Shown one piece after another: positions 1 to 7,847 of a stretch of DNA of 13,770 bases (within the stretch, counting starts at the first letter, position 1; each line of letters opens with the position of its first letter). The DNA lies in NCBI GenBank assembly GCA_910579055.1, contig CAJTSU010000051.1, forward strand, positions 1 to 13,770, in the 5' to 3' direction. A program made the position numbers and the translations under genes. The notes below the pieces were generated by a model that was not told the origin of the DNA, ran no database searches, and saw only the letters and a program-made list of their open reading frames with translations. This DNA is from an uncultured Mailhella sp. (GTDB lineage Bacteria > Desulfobacterota > Desulfovibrionia > Desulfovibrionales > Desulfovibrionaceae).

Positions 1-80
1 CGGCAACGGATGTTGCCGCCCGTGCCGTGGTAAAAATACACGTCTCGCGCAACGTCATCAACACGGTTCCGCAACAAACC
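1..80 (-). repeat. Dispersed intergenic repeat, copy A (runs off the left edge)
   Basis: Read on the minus strand, positions 74 to 1 align without gaps to plus-strand positions 10879-10952 at 63 of 74 bases. The shared part contains GACGTGTATTTTTACC and a hairpin, here at 1-18, with 7-bp arms CGGCAAC/GTTGCCG around a 4-base loop. The loop differs between the copies while the stem is identical. The outer end, GGTTTGTTGC followed by GGAACCGTGTTGATG (about 80 down to 55), also matches the left end of the short element at 12703. The copy sits 21 bases beyond the adiA stop codon, so it would be transcribed into the adiA 3' region. The other end of this copy lies outside the window, so its full length is unknown. 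Function is unknown; it may be a MITE or REP-like sequence. Confidence 0.75.
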
Positions 81-101
81 ATCTTGATGGATAAGACTCT
101 G

Positions 102-2402
102 TCATTTGATGACGCTGACGATGTACTTTCCGTCTTTCACTTCCACGCCGTGGTTGTCGTGACCGAATCCGGGGAATTTGCGGTCATACGCTTCCAGCGC
201 CTTGAGATACCCGAGCACAGGCCCTTCCGCCCCGCCCGCGTTTTCGCCGGGCATGAGCAGCGGGATACCCGGAGGATAGGGCACAATGCCTGTGGCAAGG
301 GTACGGTTGGCGCAGCCGACAAGATCCACATGCTCGATCTCGTTGCGCACCAGATGTTCGTACGCCAGGGAAGGCGGCATGTCCGCCCGCGGCAGAAGAG
401 AAAAAGCTTCGCCCAGCAGCTTGGTGCTGCGCAGGGATTTCATGGCCTCGAACATTTCGGTGCACAGGTCACGCAATCCCATGCCCGCGTACCGCTTCCC
501 CCATTCCTTCATCAGAGAGGGAAGCACGCGTTCCAGCGGAGCGTTGGCGTCATAGTCGCTCTTGAAGCGCAGCAGCGTATTGACTAGGGTGCCCCATTTA
601 CCCTTGGTTATACCAATGGAGAAAAGGAAGAGGATAGAGAAATCCGCGGTCTTTTCCACCACGATGCCGTCCCCGTCCAGATAGGCCGTGAGTACAGAAG
701 CAGGGATACCCCATTCTTCCAGTTCGCCGTCGCGGCGCACGCCGGGCGTGGTGATGGAGACTTTGATCGGATCGAGCATGCAATAGTTTTCTTCCAGCTC
801 CCCAAAACCGTGCCACGAGTCGCCGGGCTTAAGCACCCAGCAGTCCGGGCAGGAGGCCAGATGCGCCTCTTCCGCCTGCCAGAAGGGAACTTCCTTGCCG
901 TCTGCGTTCTTCACCGTATCCGGCTGCCAGACATTGACGAACCACTCGCCCTTGCCGGTTTCTTCCGCGTAAATGCGGGAGATGAGACGGCGGAAGGCTA
1001 CTGCTTCATGAATGGACTCGTCGGTCAGAGCCTTGCCGCCGGGGCCTTCCATCATGGCGGCGCTGACGTCGTTGGAGGCGATGATCGCATAGTTGGGTGA
1101 GGTAGAGGCGTGCATCATGAAAGCCTCATTAAACCGGCTGTGGCTGATGGGACTGCGCCCGTCGCGCACATGGATCATGGACGCCTGGGACAAGGCGGCC
1201 AGCAGTTTGTGCGTGGACTGGGTACAAAATACCGTAGGTTTGTCCGTACCGTGCTCGCCGGGGTCGCCGTACATGGCAAAACGCTTTTCATACAAAGGAT
1301 TGAAGCGGGCATAGCCGTACCAGGCTTCGTCAAAGTGCAGGCGATCCACGCTCTGCCCCAGCAGCTCCTCCGCTCTTTCCACATTGTAGCACAGACCGTC
1401 GTATGTGGAGTTGGTGACAATGGCGTGCACAGGCGTGGAGTTCACATCACCGTTCACCAGCGGATTTTCCGCAATGGAACGGGCAATGGCCGCTTTGGTC
1501 ATGTTCTTCGGCGGAATGGGGCCGATGATGCCGTAATGATTGCGCGTGGTGAGCATGTAGGTGGGAACCGCACCGGACATGATAATGGCATGCTCAATGG
1601 ATTTATGGGCGTTCCGGTCGCACAGGGCCACCTGCCCGCGCGTGACCGAAGCCATCATGATCACGCGGTTGGATGTGGAGGAACCGTTGGTGACGTGATA
1701 GGAGCGATGCGCGCCGAACACCTTGGCGGTGTACTTTTCTCCTTCACCGATGGGGCCGGAGTGATCCAGCAGGGAACCCAGCTCGCCTACGGAAATGGAC
1801 AAATCGGAACGGAACAGATTTTCTCCGAAGAAGTCGAAAAAGGCTCTCCCCGCCGGGGCTTTCATGAAGGCAGTACCGCCGGTGTGCCCCGGCGTGTGCC
1901 AGGAGTACTCATGCGTCATGGAGAATTCGGCCAGAGCCTTGAACATGGGCGGCAGCACATGCGCCCGGTAGTTGCGTAACGCGGCCACCACACGCCCGGC
2001 GATGAATGCCGCGCTGTCTTCAAACAGCCATATGAAATCGCTGGAAATCTGGAGTACCTCCAGCGGAATCTGCGCGGCGTTTTCCCGGTTGGTGAACAGA
2101 AACAGAGGCATGGCGGCGTTACGGGCGCGCAGGGCTTGCGCAACCTGCCGGGCGGGCTTGTGCGTCAACGCGTCCTCCATGTCCCAGTCCAGCAGCAGGG
2201 CCTGGATCATCGGATCGGAAGCCAGCAGCATTTCCGCATCAAAGGGCGTCTGCGCCGTGAGCACGGCTATGCCGTTCTCTTCAAGCTGTTTTTTGAGCTT
2301 GCTCACCAGGCGGCCGGCCGCGCAGTCATTGGCGCATTCGCTGTGGGCAAGCAGGATTTTCATGCCCAGTCTTCCCGGGTCTTGATCGGTTGAAAGTATC
2401 AT
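102..2402 (-). CDS. adiA: Biodegradative (acid-inducible) arginine decarboxylase AdiA
   Basis: PLP-dependent fold-type I Orn/Lys/Arg decarboxylase that converts L-arginine to agmatine and CO2 in the cytoplasm, consuming a proton. The 766-residue protein follows E. coli AdiA (about 755 residues) along its whole length, as far as I recall that sequence: an N-terminal response-regulator-like wing domain (about 14-145), the PLP core with EYSWHTPGHTGG (165-176), NAHKSIEH (264-271), HFDEAWYGYARF (356-367) with D358, and STHKLL with Schiff-base lysine K399, then a C-terminal domain with VKVSI-type and PYPPGIPLL segments. Arginine rather than lysine or ornithine specificity is inferred from the closer match to AdiA than to CadA/SpeF and from the neighbouring AdiC. 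The start at 2402 has a perfect AAGGAG six bases upstream. A second in-frame ATG 13 codons later (2363) aligns with the usual AdiA start but has a poorer ribosome site. adiC lies upstream on the same strand, 253 bases away. No AdiY-type regulator is visible. Confidence 0.95.
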   Translation of the reverse strand: MILSTDQDPGRLGMKILLAHSECANDCAAGRLVSKLKKQLEENGIAVLTAQTPFDAEMLLASDPMIQALLLDWDMEDALTHKPARQVAQALRARNAAMPLFLFTNRENAAQIPLEVLQISSDFIWLFEDSAAFIAGRVVAALRNYRAHVLPPMFKALAEFSMTHEYSWHTPGHTGGTAFMKAPAGRAFFDFFGENLFRSDLSISVGELGSLLDHSGPIGEGEKYTAKVFGAHRSYHVTNGSSTSNRVIMMASVTRGQVALCDRNAHKSIEHAIIMSGAVPTYMLTTRNHYGIIGPIPPKNMTKAAIARSIAENPLVNGDVNSTPVHAIVTNSTYDGLCYNVERAEELLGQSVDRLHFDEAWYGYARFNPLYEKRFAMYGDPGEHGTDKPTVFCTQSTHKLLAALSQASMIHVRDGRSPISHSRFNEAFMMHASTSPNYAIIASNDVSAAMMEGPGGKALTDESIHEAVAFRRLISRIYAEETGKGEWFVNVWQPDTVKNADGKEVPFWQAEEAHLASCPDCWVLKPGDSWHGFGELEENYCMLDPIKVSITTPGVRRDGELEEWGIPASVLTAYLDGDGIVVEKTADFSILFLFSIGITKGKWGTLVNTLLRFKSDYDANAPLERVLPSLMKEWGKRYAGMGLRDLCTEMFEAMKSLRSTKLLGEAFSLLPRADMPPSLAYEHLVRNEIEHVDLVGCANRTLATGIVPYPPGIPLLMPGENAGGAEGPVLGYLKALEAYDRKFPGFGHDNHGVEVKDGKYIVSVIK

Positions 2403-2655
2403 AAGAAACTCCTTGTCTCAGGGAAGCGCTGATGTATTCAGCGTTTCCTCAGAGCGTTTTGCGTTTGAAAATATCTGCCGGCCAGAGCCTGTTTATGACT
2501 CGCAGGTTTCACGCCTGAAGCCAGAGCCTGCTCTGCCGGCACGGCCCCCCGGGCCGCCCGTCGAGTGGCGGCACCGCCGCGCCGGGCTTGCGCCTGACGC
2601 CTGGCACTCCGAAACATTTCATGCTGCGGAGCACGAGAACAATTCCATGACAGGA
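2403..2655 (-). promoter_or_regulatory. adiC-adiA intergenic region with inverted repeats
   Basis: This 253-base gap between two co-oriented genes contains no credible coding sequence. Reading toward adiA there are a GC-rich stem (CGGCCC/GGGCCG, about 2550-2566), another near 2569-2582 (GGCGG/CCGCC), two direct copies of GCCAGAGCCTG at 2481-2491 and 2520-2530, a small CAGAG/CTCTG stem at about 2522-2535, and finally a strong hairpin next to the adiA ribosome site (annotated separately). The length and structure suggest adiA may have its own leader or promoter, or that message levels of the two genes are set differently. I see no convincing -35/-10 pair and no U-tract terminator. Confidence 0.4.
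2421..2449 (-). promoter_or_regulatory. Hairpin immediately upstream of the adiA ribosome site
   Basis: On the minus strand the arms GGAAACGCTGA and TCAGCGCTTCC (11 bp with one G-T wobble) flank a 5-base loop ATACA. The hairpin ends 19 bases before the adiA start codon, just ahead of the AAGGAG. It has no U-tract, so it is not a classical terminator. It could influence ribosome access or message stability, or be one member of a small repeat family: a related hairpin follows moaA at 7674-7695. Structure is seen directly; function is inference. Confidence 0.5.
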
Positions 2656-4188
2656 TTACCGCGTTACCCCCGCCGGAAGCTGCGGTGCCAGGTTTGCATC
2701 CGCGGGTACAGTCTCTTCAAGCAGGCGCGGCAGGGGCGCGCGGCGCTGCTGCGAGGATGTTCGAGCCTCGACGGAAAGCCAGAAGGTGACGGCAAGCACA
2801 ATGATGGTGACGGCAAGTGTGACATAGCGCACCCAGGCCGGGGATACACCGCCCGGATGAACATGCCCCTCTTCAATTTCCCGCTTGCGGGTAATGGCGG
2901 AAGAATAAAGCACGATGGTGGCGATCACGAAGATCAGCGACCAGCGGGTCTGTTCGCCGTCCGATCCGATCAGCGCGGTCAGGCAATACACCGCGCCCAC
3001 GAATCCGATGGCTATATAAAGAAAATGCTGGTTGGGAGTGAGAACCTTGTAGCCCAGCACCTTGATGGAGATACAGGAATAAATGTAGGGCAACAGGGTC
3101 ATGATCACCGCGATGGAGGCCAGCTTGCCGAACTGCTGGCTGGCCGTGGGCGACATCGTGGCGAGCACCTGCAAGGTCATGAGCGCGGCCACAATAATCA
3201 GACCGGAGGAGGGCACGCCCTTTTTATTGACCCGCGCGAATACGTTGCCGAACAAACCGTCGTCGGCCGCAGCCTTGGCGCTCTGCCCCACCAGCAGGGT
3301 CCAGCCCGCCAGCGATCCGAGACAGCCCACCGCGGCGCACAGCGCCACGGCGTCAGCAGCGGTATTGCCGAGCGCGAGCCGGGCTGCATCGGCAAAGGGC
3401 GCGGACGAGGAAAGCAGTGCCTTGTTGGGAATCATGCCCATAATTACGGAAGAGCTGAGCACATAGCAGACGCCCGCCAGAATCACTCCACCGATGGTGG
3501 CGATGGGGACATTACGCCGGGGGTTCCTGACCACTGCCGCGGATACGGACGCACTTTCCACACCGATAAACGCCCACAGGGTAAAATTCAGCGTACCGGA
3601 AATCGCGTGTACAGGGCTGGAACCCGAGACGTTCCAGCTGGACGTGAACAGTTCGGGCTTGAACCAGAACCAGCCGAACAGCGCTGTGCCGATAATGGGC
3701 ACAAGCGCAAACATGGTCGTCACAGACTGAATGCGCCCCACAAGATTGGGCCCCAGCATGTTCGCATAGGAGAAAAACCAGATCACAAAAATCTGGGCGA
3801 AAGCGAACACATAAGGATTATGCAGCACGGGGAAAAAATGCGTCAGATAACCGATGCCGGCCACGGCCAGTCCCACGTTGCCGATGACGTTGGCGATCCA
3901 GTAGACCATATTGGTCTGATAGCCCATATAATCGCCAAAGGCCTTGCGGGCGTAGGCATACGGCCCCCCCGCCGCCGGGTCGATATTCGCCAGTTTGGAA
4001 AAGGTGAGCGCAAGGGCCACAGCCCCGACGCAGGTAATAAGCCAGCCCAGAAGGGCTATGCTGCCAAAGGCGGCAAGATTGGCCGGAAGCATGAATACTC
4101 CCGATCCCATCATATTTCCCGCCACCATTAACGTGGCCGCGAATACACCTATTTTATTGCGTTCGCTTACGCCTGTTTCTTGAGTCAT
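2656..4188 (-). CDS. adiC: Arginine:agmatine antiporter AdiC (APC family), with C-terminal extension
   Basis: Inner-membrane exchanger that imports arginine and exports agmatine, the partner of AdiA in arginine-dependent acid resistance. It follows E. coli AdiC closely through the 12-helix core. Known AdiC positions appear conserved with an offset of +3: GNMMGSG at 24-30 (S29 for S26), Y96 (Y93), N104 (N101), W205 (W202), E211 (E208, the proton-sensing gate) and W296 (W293, which stacks on the guanidinium). The position I align with E. coli S357 appears to be alanine (A360). The 510-residue protein is about 65 longer than E. coli AdiC (445). After the core and a charged stretch (about 434-450) there is another hydrophobic segment (about 453-472) and a polar, proline-rich tail, suggesting a 13th membrane helix. 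The start has AGGAAGGAA a few bases upstream. PotE/CadB specificity is the alternative, but the AdiA neighbour and gate residues favour AdiC. Confidence 0.93.
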   Translation of the reverse strand: MTQETGVSERNKIGVFAATLMVAGNMMGSGVFMLPANLAAFGSIALLGWLITCVGAVALALTFSKLANIDPAAGGPYAYARKAFGDYMGYQTNMVYWIANVIGNVGLAVAGIGYLTHFFPVLHNPYVFAFAQIFVIWFFSYANMLGPNLVGRIQSVTTMFALVPIIGTALFGWFWFKPELFTSSWNVSGSSPVHAISGTLNFTLWAFIGVESASVSAAVVRNPRRNVPIATIGGVILAGVCYVLSSSVIMGMIPNKALLSSSAPFADAARLALGNTAADAVALCAAVGCLGSLAGWTLLVGQSAKAAADDGLFGNVFARVNKKGVPSSGLIIVAALMTLQVLATMSPTASQQFGKLASIAVIMTLLPYIYSCISIKVLGYKVLTPNQHFLYIAIGFVGAVYCLTALIGSDGEQTRWSLIFVIATIVLYSSAITRKREIEEGHVHPGGVSPAWVRYVTLAVTIIVLAVTFWLSVEARTSSQQRRAPLPRLLEETVPADANLAPQLPAGVTR

Positions 4189-4450
4189 GGGTTCCTTCCT
4201 TCAAACAACTTTGCGAAAACATTTCAGAGCTGCGCGGACAGAGCTCAAACCGCTGACACTGCATACTTCACCGACGTTGCGCAAACAGCGCGGCACGCGG
4301 TTTTCCCACAGCATCTCGCTCCCGTGTAAGTCGCAGGGAACGAGTTCACAATGATAAAAACCAGGGCAGAATCCACCCGGCCCGGAAGAAATGACCGGCT
4401 GCTGTTCCTGCCCGCATTGACAGCGCTGTAAAAGACCGTAGAAGAAAAGG
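4189..4450. promoter_or_regulatory. Divergent intergenic region between adiC and the sulfatase-family gene
   Basis: A 262-base non-coding stretch that must hold the promoters of both outward-facing transcripts. It contains a TTGCGCAA palindrome near 4275-4282 and a perfect -35-like TTGACA at 4417-4422, but no good -10 at the right spacing before the start at 4451. No repeat copy, tRNA or riboswitch was recognised. Regulator sites (for example pH-responsive ones for adiC) cannot be assigned by eye. Confidence 0.35.
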
Positions 4451-6652
4451 ATGAATATAATCTGTCACATCACAGGGAACCCGGGTTCAAGAGCGGCTTC
4501 ACGGTTTGACAAATGGCAACCGCTGCCCGACCTCGCACGCTTTCTTTTCGTCAATATCGCGCTCTTTTTTTCCGCGCGTCTGGCGCTGCTGTCTTTCCTT
4601 CTGCCGGACATTTCCAGAAAGGATCACATCCTCCACGCGCTGTATATCGGCCTGAAGTTCGACGCCCGCTGGGCGGTCTTCCTTGCCCTGCCTCTGGCGC
4701 TGGCATGGGCCTGGCCCCGCGCGGAACGCGCGACCGCAAGCCCCGGCCCGAGCCTGATCCGCCGCCTGCTTGTCGGCGTGGAAACGCTGTTGTTCGGCAT
4801 TCTGGCCCTGCTTTACATCTTTGATTTCGGCTTTTTCTTCTACCTGCGCCGGCGCATCGACATGACCGCCCCGACGTACATAGACGATCCCGCCATCGCT
4901 CTGAACATGGTATGGGAAAGTTACCCCGTCATCACGCTTGTCCTGCTATTCATCGCCGCTCTTGCGCTGTATGCATGGTGGGTCAGGCGCCTTTTGATCC
5001 GTCACAAGACGGCCTATGTCGGGTCTGCCCCGTTTCCCGACGCCCCCGTCGTTTCCCGCAGACGGCGCGCCCTGATCTCCCTGCTGGGCTTTGCGGGCCT
5101 GTTTCTGCTGGGGTACGGACAAATCAGCTCCAACCTCTTCCCCCTGCGCTGGAGCAATGCGTATTTCAGCGAAGACAACGCCATTGCGATCCTGGCCCTG
5201 CATCCGGCCCAGAACCTGTTTGACACCAGACGCGGCAATGAAGCCGTCAAACCGGACTGCGCCGCGGCGCTGGCGGCCTACCCGCGCATGGCCGCATGGC
5301 TGGGCATGACCCCCCGTCCCATTACCGACTGCAACGATATCTCCTATGCGCGTCTCTATGTTCCCTCAACGCCCCTGCCCCCGGAAAGGCGGCCCAACAT
5401 TGTGATCATCCTCATGGAATCAATGGCCTGGCCCAAAACCTCCCTTGCCCCGGCCTATCCGGGCGAAAATTTTGTGGAACCTACTCCGTTCCTGAAGGAA
5501 CTTGCAGCCAAAAGCCGATATTATCCCAACTTTTATTCCCCGAGCCGCCCCACGGCGCGCGGGGTGTTCAATACCCTCATCGGCATTCCGGATGTGAATT
5601 TCGACGGCGGAACATCCTCACGTAATCCTCACATTGTGGATCAGGCCGTTGTCTTCAACGAACTCGACGGCTACGAAAAATTCTACAACATCGGCGGCAG
5701 CGCGAGCTGGGCAAATGTTCGCGGGCTTATCCAGCACAACGTCAAAGGCGTTCAGCTCAAGGAGGAAGGCGCATGGAAGGCCCCCAACATAGACGTCTGG
5801 GGCGTGGCCGACCTTGAGCTGTTCAAGGAATCTGTCGAGCTGTTCAGCGCCAGCCCGAAACCCTTTGCCGCGGTCATACAGACGGCCTCTTTCCATCGCC
5901 CCTACACCATTCCCGAACAGCGCGACGGCTATGAAATTCCGGCCGCTCCCACGCCGGAGCAAATCCGCTATTATGGCTTTGACAGCGTGGAAGAATTCCA
6001 GTCCCTGCGTTTTTCCGATTTCTCCCTGCGCCGCTTTTTTGAAGAGGCGGAAAAACAGCCCTGGTTCAGGAACACCATCTTCGCTGTCTTCGGGGATCAC
6101 GGTCTGTACCATGCGTCCACCTTCCCCGCGCCCGCCTATCAGGCCTGTTCGCTTCAGGCATGGAACACGCCGCTGCTGCTTTACGCGCCGGGCGGCCAAA
6201 TCCGGCCCGGCCAGGACAACACCCCCCATTCGCAACTGGATGTCTTTCCCACCATGGCCGCGCTGACGGGTATCCCCTTCCGCAGCAGCACACTCGGACG
6301 CGACATGCTTGCTCCGGGCAATGACGAAAACGCCATGGTCTTTATTTCCGAAGACATCACCCGTATGCTTATCCGGGACGGTTACGTCTACCGCAATACA
6401 CCGGAATCCCTGTACCGGCTGGATGCCCCGACCCTGGAAAATCTGCTGGAAAAAGAACCCGAACGGGCCGGGGCCATGCGTCAGGCCATGAATGACTTCT
6501 ACGAGACTGTCAAATTCCTGCTGTACAACAACGGCAAGGCACGGCTGGACGCGAGCAAGCCCCAGATTATCCGGCTCCCGCCCCTTGCACCTCCCCTTAT
6601 GGAGGAAAGCTCCCCGCCCGCAGCGGCTGAAGAAGAAAGGACAGTGCCATGA
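4451..6652 (+). CDS. LtaS/MdoB-type membrane sulfatase-fold phosphotransferase
   Basis: Predicted inner-membrane enzyme of the alkaline-phosphatase/sulfatase superfamily (COG1368-like), with its catalytic domain on the periplasmic side. About five hydrophobic helices (29-50, 73-90, 106-130, 158-178, 206-223) precede a soluble domain from about 310. Catalytic residues can be placed by analogy to LtaS: E323 (ILMESMAW), nucleophile T368 (SRPTARGVF), H482 (FHRPY) and D549-H550 (FGDHG). There is also a late HSQLDVFPT block (593-601). Such enzymes move phosphoglycerol, or phosphoethanolamine, from a phospholipid head group to a glycan or lipid. Lipoteichoic acid is not expected if this is a Gram-negative, so periplasmic glucan or another envelope polymer is a more likely acceptor; this is inference. 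The tail (about 707-733) is rich in Pro, Ala and Glu. The ribosome site is weak (GAAG about 7 bases ahead). The stop overlaps the moaA start by ATGA, indicating translational coupling. Confidence 0.8.
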   Translation: MNIICHITGNPGSRAASRFDKWQPLPDLARFLFVNIALFFSARLALLSFLLPDISRKDHILHALYIGLKFDARWAVFLALPLALAWAWPRAERATASPGPSLIRRLLVGVETLLFGILALLYIFDFGFFFYLRRRIDMTAPTYIDDPAIALNMVWESYPVITLVLLFIAALALYAWWVRRLLIRHKTAYVGSAPFPDAPVVSRRRRALISLLGFAGLFLLGYGQISSNLFPLRWSNAYFSEDNAIAILALHPAQNLFDTRRGNEAVKPDCAAALAAYPRMAAWLGMTPRPITDCNDISYARLYVPSTPLPPERRPNIVIILMESMAWPKTSLAPAYPGENFVEPTPFLKELAAKSRYYPNFYSPSRPTARGVFNTLIGIPDVNFDGGTSSRNPHIVDQAVVFNELDGYEKFYNIGGSASWANVRGLIQHNVKGVQLKEEGAWKAPNIDVWGVADLELFKESVELFSASPKPFAAVIQTASFHRPYTIPEQRDGYEIPAAPTPEQIRYYGFDSVEEFQSLRFSDFSLRRFFEEAEKQPWFRNTIFAVFGDHGLYHASTFPAPAYQACSLQAWNTPLLLYAPGGQIRPGQDNTPHSQLDVFPTMAALTGIPFRSSTLGRDMLAPGNDENAMVFISEDITRMLIRDGYVYRNTPESLYRLDAPTLENLLEKEPERAGAMRQAMNDFYETVKFLLYNNGKARLDASKPQIIRLPPLAPPLMEESSPPAAAEEERTVP

Positions 6653-7671
6653 TCCCCCAAAAACACGAGGAGTATTCCCCCCTGAGGGATTCTTTCGGAC
6701 GCGAAATCCATTATCTGCGCCTTTCCGTGACCGACCGCTGCAATCTGCGCTGCCGTTACTGCCGGGTGGACAACCGATTTATCCCGCATGACCATGTCAT
6801 GCGTTATGAAGAAATGGAGAAAATGGTTGACCTGCTCACGCCCATGGGGGTGAACAAGATTCGGCTTACCGGGGGCGAACCCTTTGTACGCAAGGGCTTT
6901 CCCGAATTTCTGACCCGCCTGCGCGCCGCACATCCGGACATAGACCTGCGCCTCACCACCAACGGGGTCATGCTCGCGCCCTACGCTCCCCTGCTCAAGG
7001 AACTGGGAGTGCGCGTCAACCTTTCTCTGGACAGCCTGCGGCCCGAACGCTTCGCTTCCGTAACCGGTCGCAACCTCCTGCCGCGCGTCATGGACTCCCT
7101 GAACGCCCTTCAGCAGCATGACGTGCCTCTCAAGCTCAACGCCGTGGCCATGCGCGGCGTGAACGATGACGAATTGCCGGACTTTCTGCGCCTTGCCGCC
7201 GAACGCGGGCTGGATATGCGCTTCATCGAATTCATGCCCATGGGGGAAGGCACGTTGTGGAGCGACTCCACCTACTGGCCCGCCCGGGAAATCCTCAAAG
7301 AGGCCCGGCAGCTCGTTGATCTTGGCCCGGCAGTGAGCCACACCGCGTCCGACGGCCCGGCCACCATGTACGCCATCCGGGGAACAAAAGGCCGTTTTGG
7401 CCTGATCACGCCGCTTTCCTGCCACTTCTGCGGCGAGTGCAACCGTTTACGGCTGACCTCGGACGGCAGACTCCGCACCTGCCTGTTCGATGACCGGGAA
7501 TACCCCATTCTGCCCATTCTGCGCCGGACGGGCATCCCGGAAGAACGCCGCATGAACCTGGTGCGGCAGATTGTGAAACACGCCGTGCAACGCAAGCCCA
7601 TGGGGGCGGAAATTCTGGCCAGGCGCAAGAACGAAGTGGCCAGGCGCACCATGACCAGCATCGGGGGGTGA
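6649..7671 (+). CDS. moaA: GTP 3',8-cyclase MoaA (molybdenum cofactor biosynthesis)
   Basis: Radical SAM enzyme that, with MoaC, converts GTP to cyclic pyranopterin monophosphate, the first step of molybdenum/tungsten cofactor synthesis. The 340-residue protein has the family's normal length. Its radical-SAM cluster motif CNLRCRYC (C31, C35, C38) sits inside the MoaA-typical SVTDRCNLRC, followed by GGEP at 75-78. The second, substrate-binding [4Fe-4S] motif is C261, C264 and C278 (CGEC then a 13-residue gap to C), followed by the CLF signature. The protein ends in the double glycine (339-340) of the conserved MoaA tail SIGG. All catalytic features are present, so it should be active. The first four bases overlap the upstream phosphotransferase stop codon (ATGA). 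No other moa, moe or mob gene is in the window, so this copy lies apart from the rest of the pathway. Confidence 0.95.
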   Translation: MIPQKHEEYSPLRDSFGREIHYLRLSVTDRCNLRCRYCRVDNRFIPHDHVMRYEEMEKMVDLLTPMGVNKIRLTGGEPFVRKGFPEFLTRLRAAHPDIDLRLTTNGVMLAPYAPLLKELGVRVNLSLDSLRPERFASVTGRNLLPRVMDSLNALQQHDVPLKLNAVAMRGVNDDELPDFLRLAAERGLDMRFIEFMPMGEGTLWSDSTYWPAREILKEARQLVDLGPAVSHTASDGPATMYAIRGTKGRFGLITPLSCHFCGECNRLRLTSDGRLRTCLFDDREYPILPILRRTGIPEERRMNLVRQIVKHAVQRKPMGAEILARRKNEVARRTMTSIGG

Positions 7672-7673
7672 AG

Positions 7674-7695
7674 GAAACGCTTTCATCAGCGGTTC
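7674..7695 (+). repeat. Imperfect hairpin after moaA
   Basis: Arms GAAACGCT and AGCGGTTC (8 bp with one mismatch) around TTCATC start 3 bases after the moaA stop. The preceding bases TGAAGGAAACGC recur exactly near 8507-8518, and the whole resembles the hairpin before adiA (GGAAACGCTGA ... TCAGCG). There is no T-tract, so a terminator role is doubtful. It may be a small dispersed hairpin repeat. The remaining gap to 7847 shows nothing else that I can identify. Confidence 0.35.
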
Positions 7696-7847
7696 ATGAT
7701 GCAAAAATCACAGGCTGGCTCATATGTCATTTTCCCCTTATAACGGCGTGCCGCGACAGGCAGCGAAGTTCTGACAGCAGCAACGCTTATTGTCGTCAAA
7801 ATAACCGCACTTCATGCACAACAACATGTCTTTTTAAGGAGTTCTCC

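Noticed and set aside
2413..4131. A 572-codon open frame on the plus strand opposite adiC
   Set aside because: It runs antisense to the whole of a clear AdiC gene, its translation is rich in His, Gly and Arg with no family resemblance, and it has no ribosome site. It is an antisense by-product of GC-rich third positions.
4417..4445. TTGACA followed by TAGAAG as a promoter for the phosphotransferase gene
   Set aside because: The -35 is perfect but the -10 is poor, and transcription would begin at or after the start codon. It is too weak to call.
7668..7847. N-terminal extension of the FMN reductase frame
   Set aside because: The extra 60 codons have no flavodoxin-fold similarity and overlap the end of moaA, while an ideal AAGGAG precedes the internal ATG at 7848.
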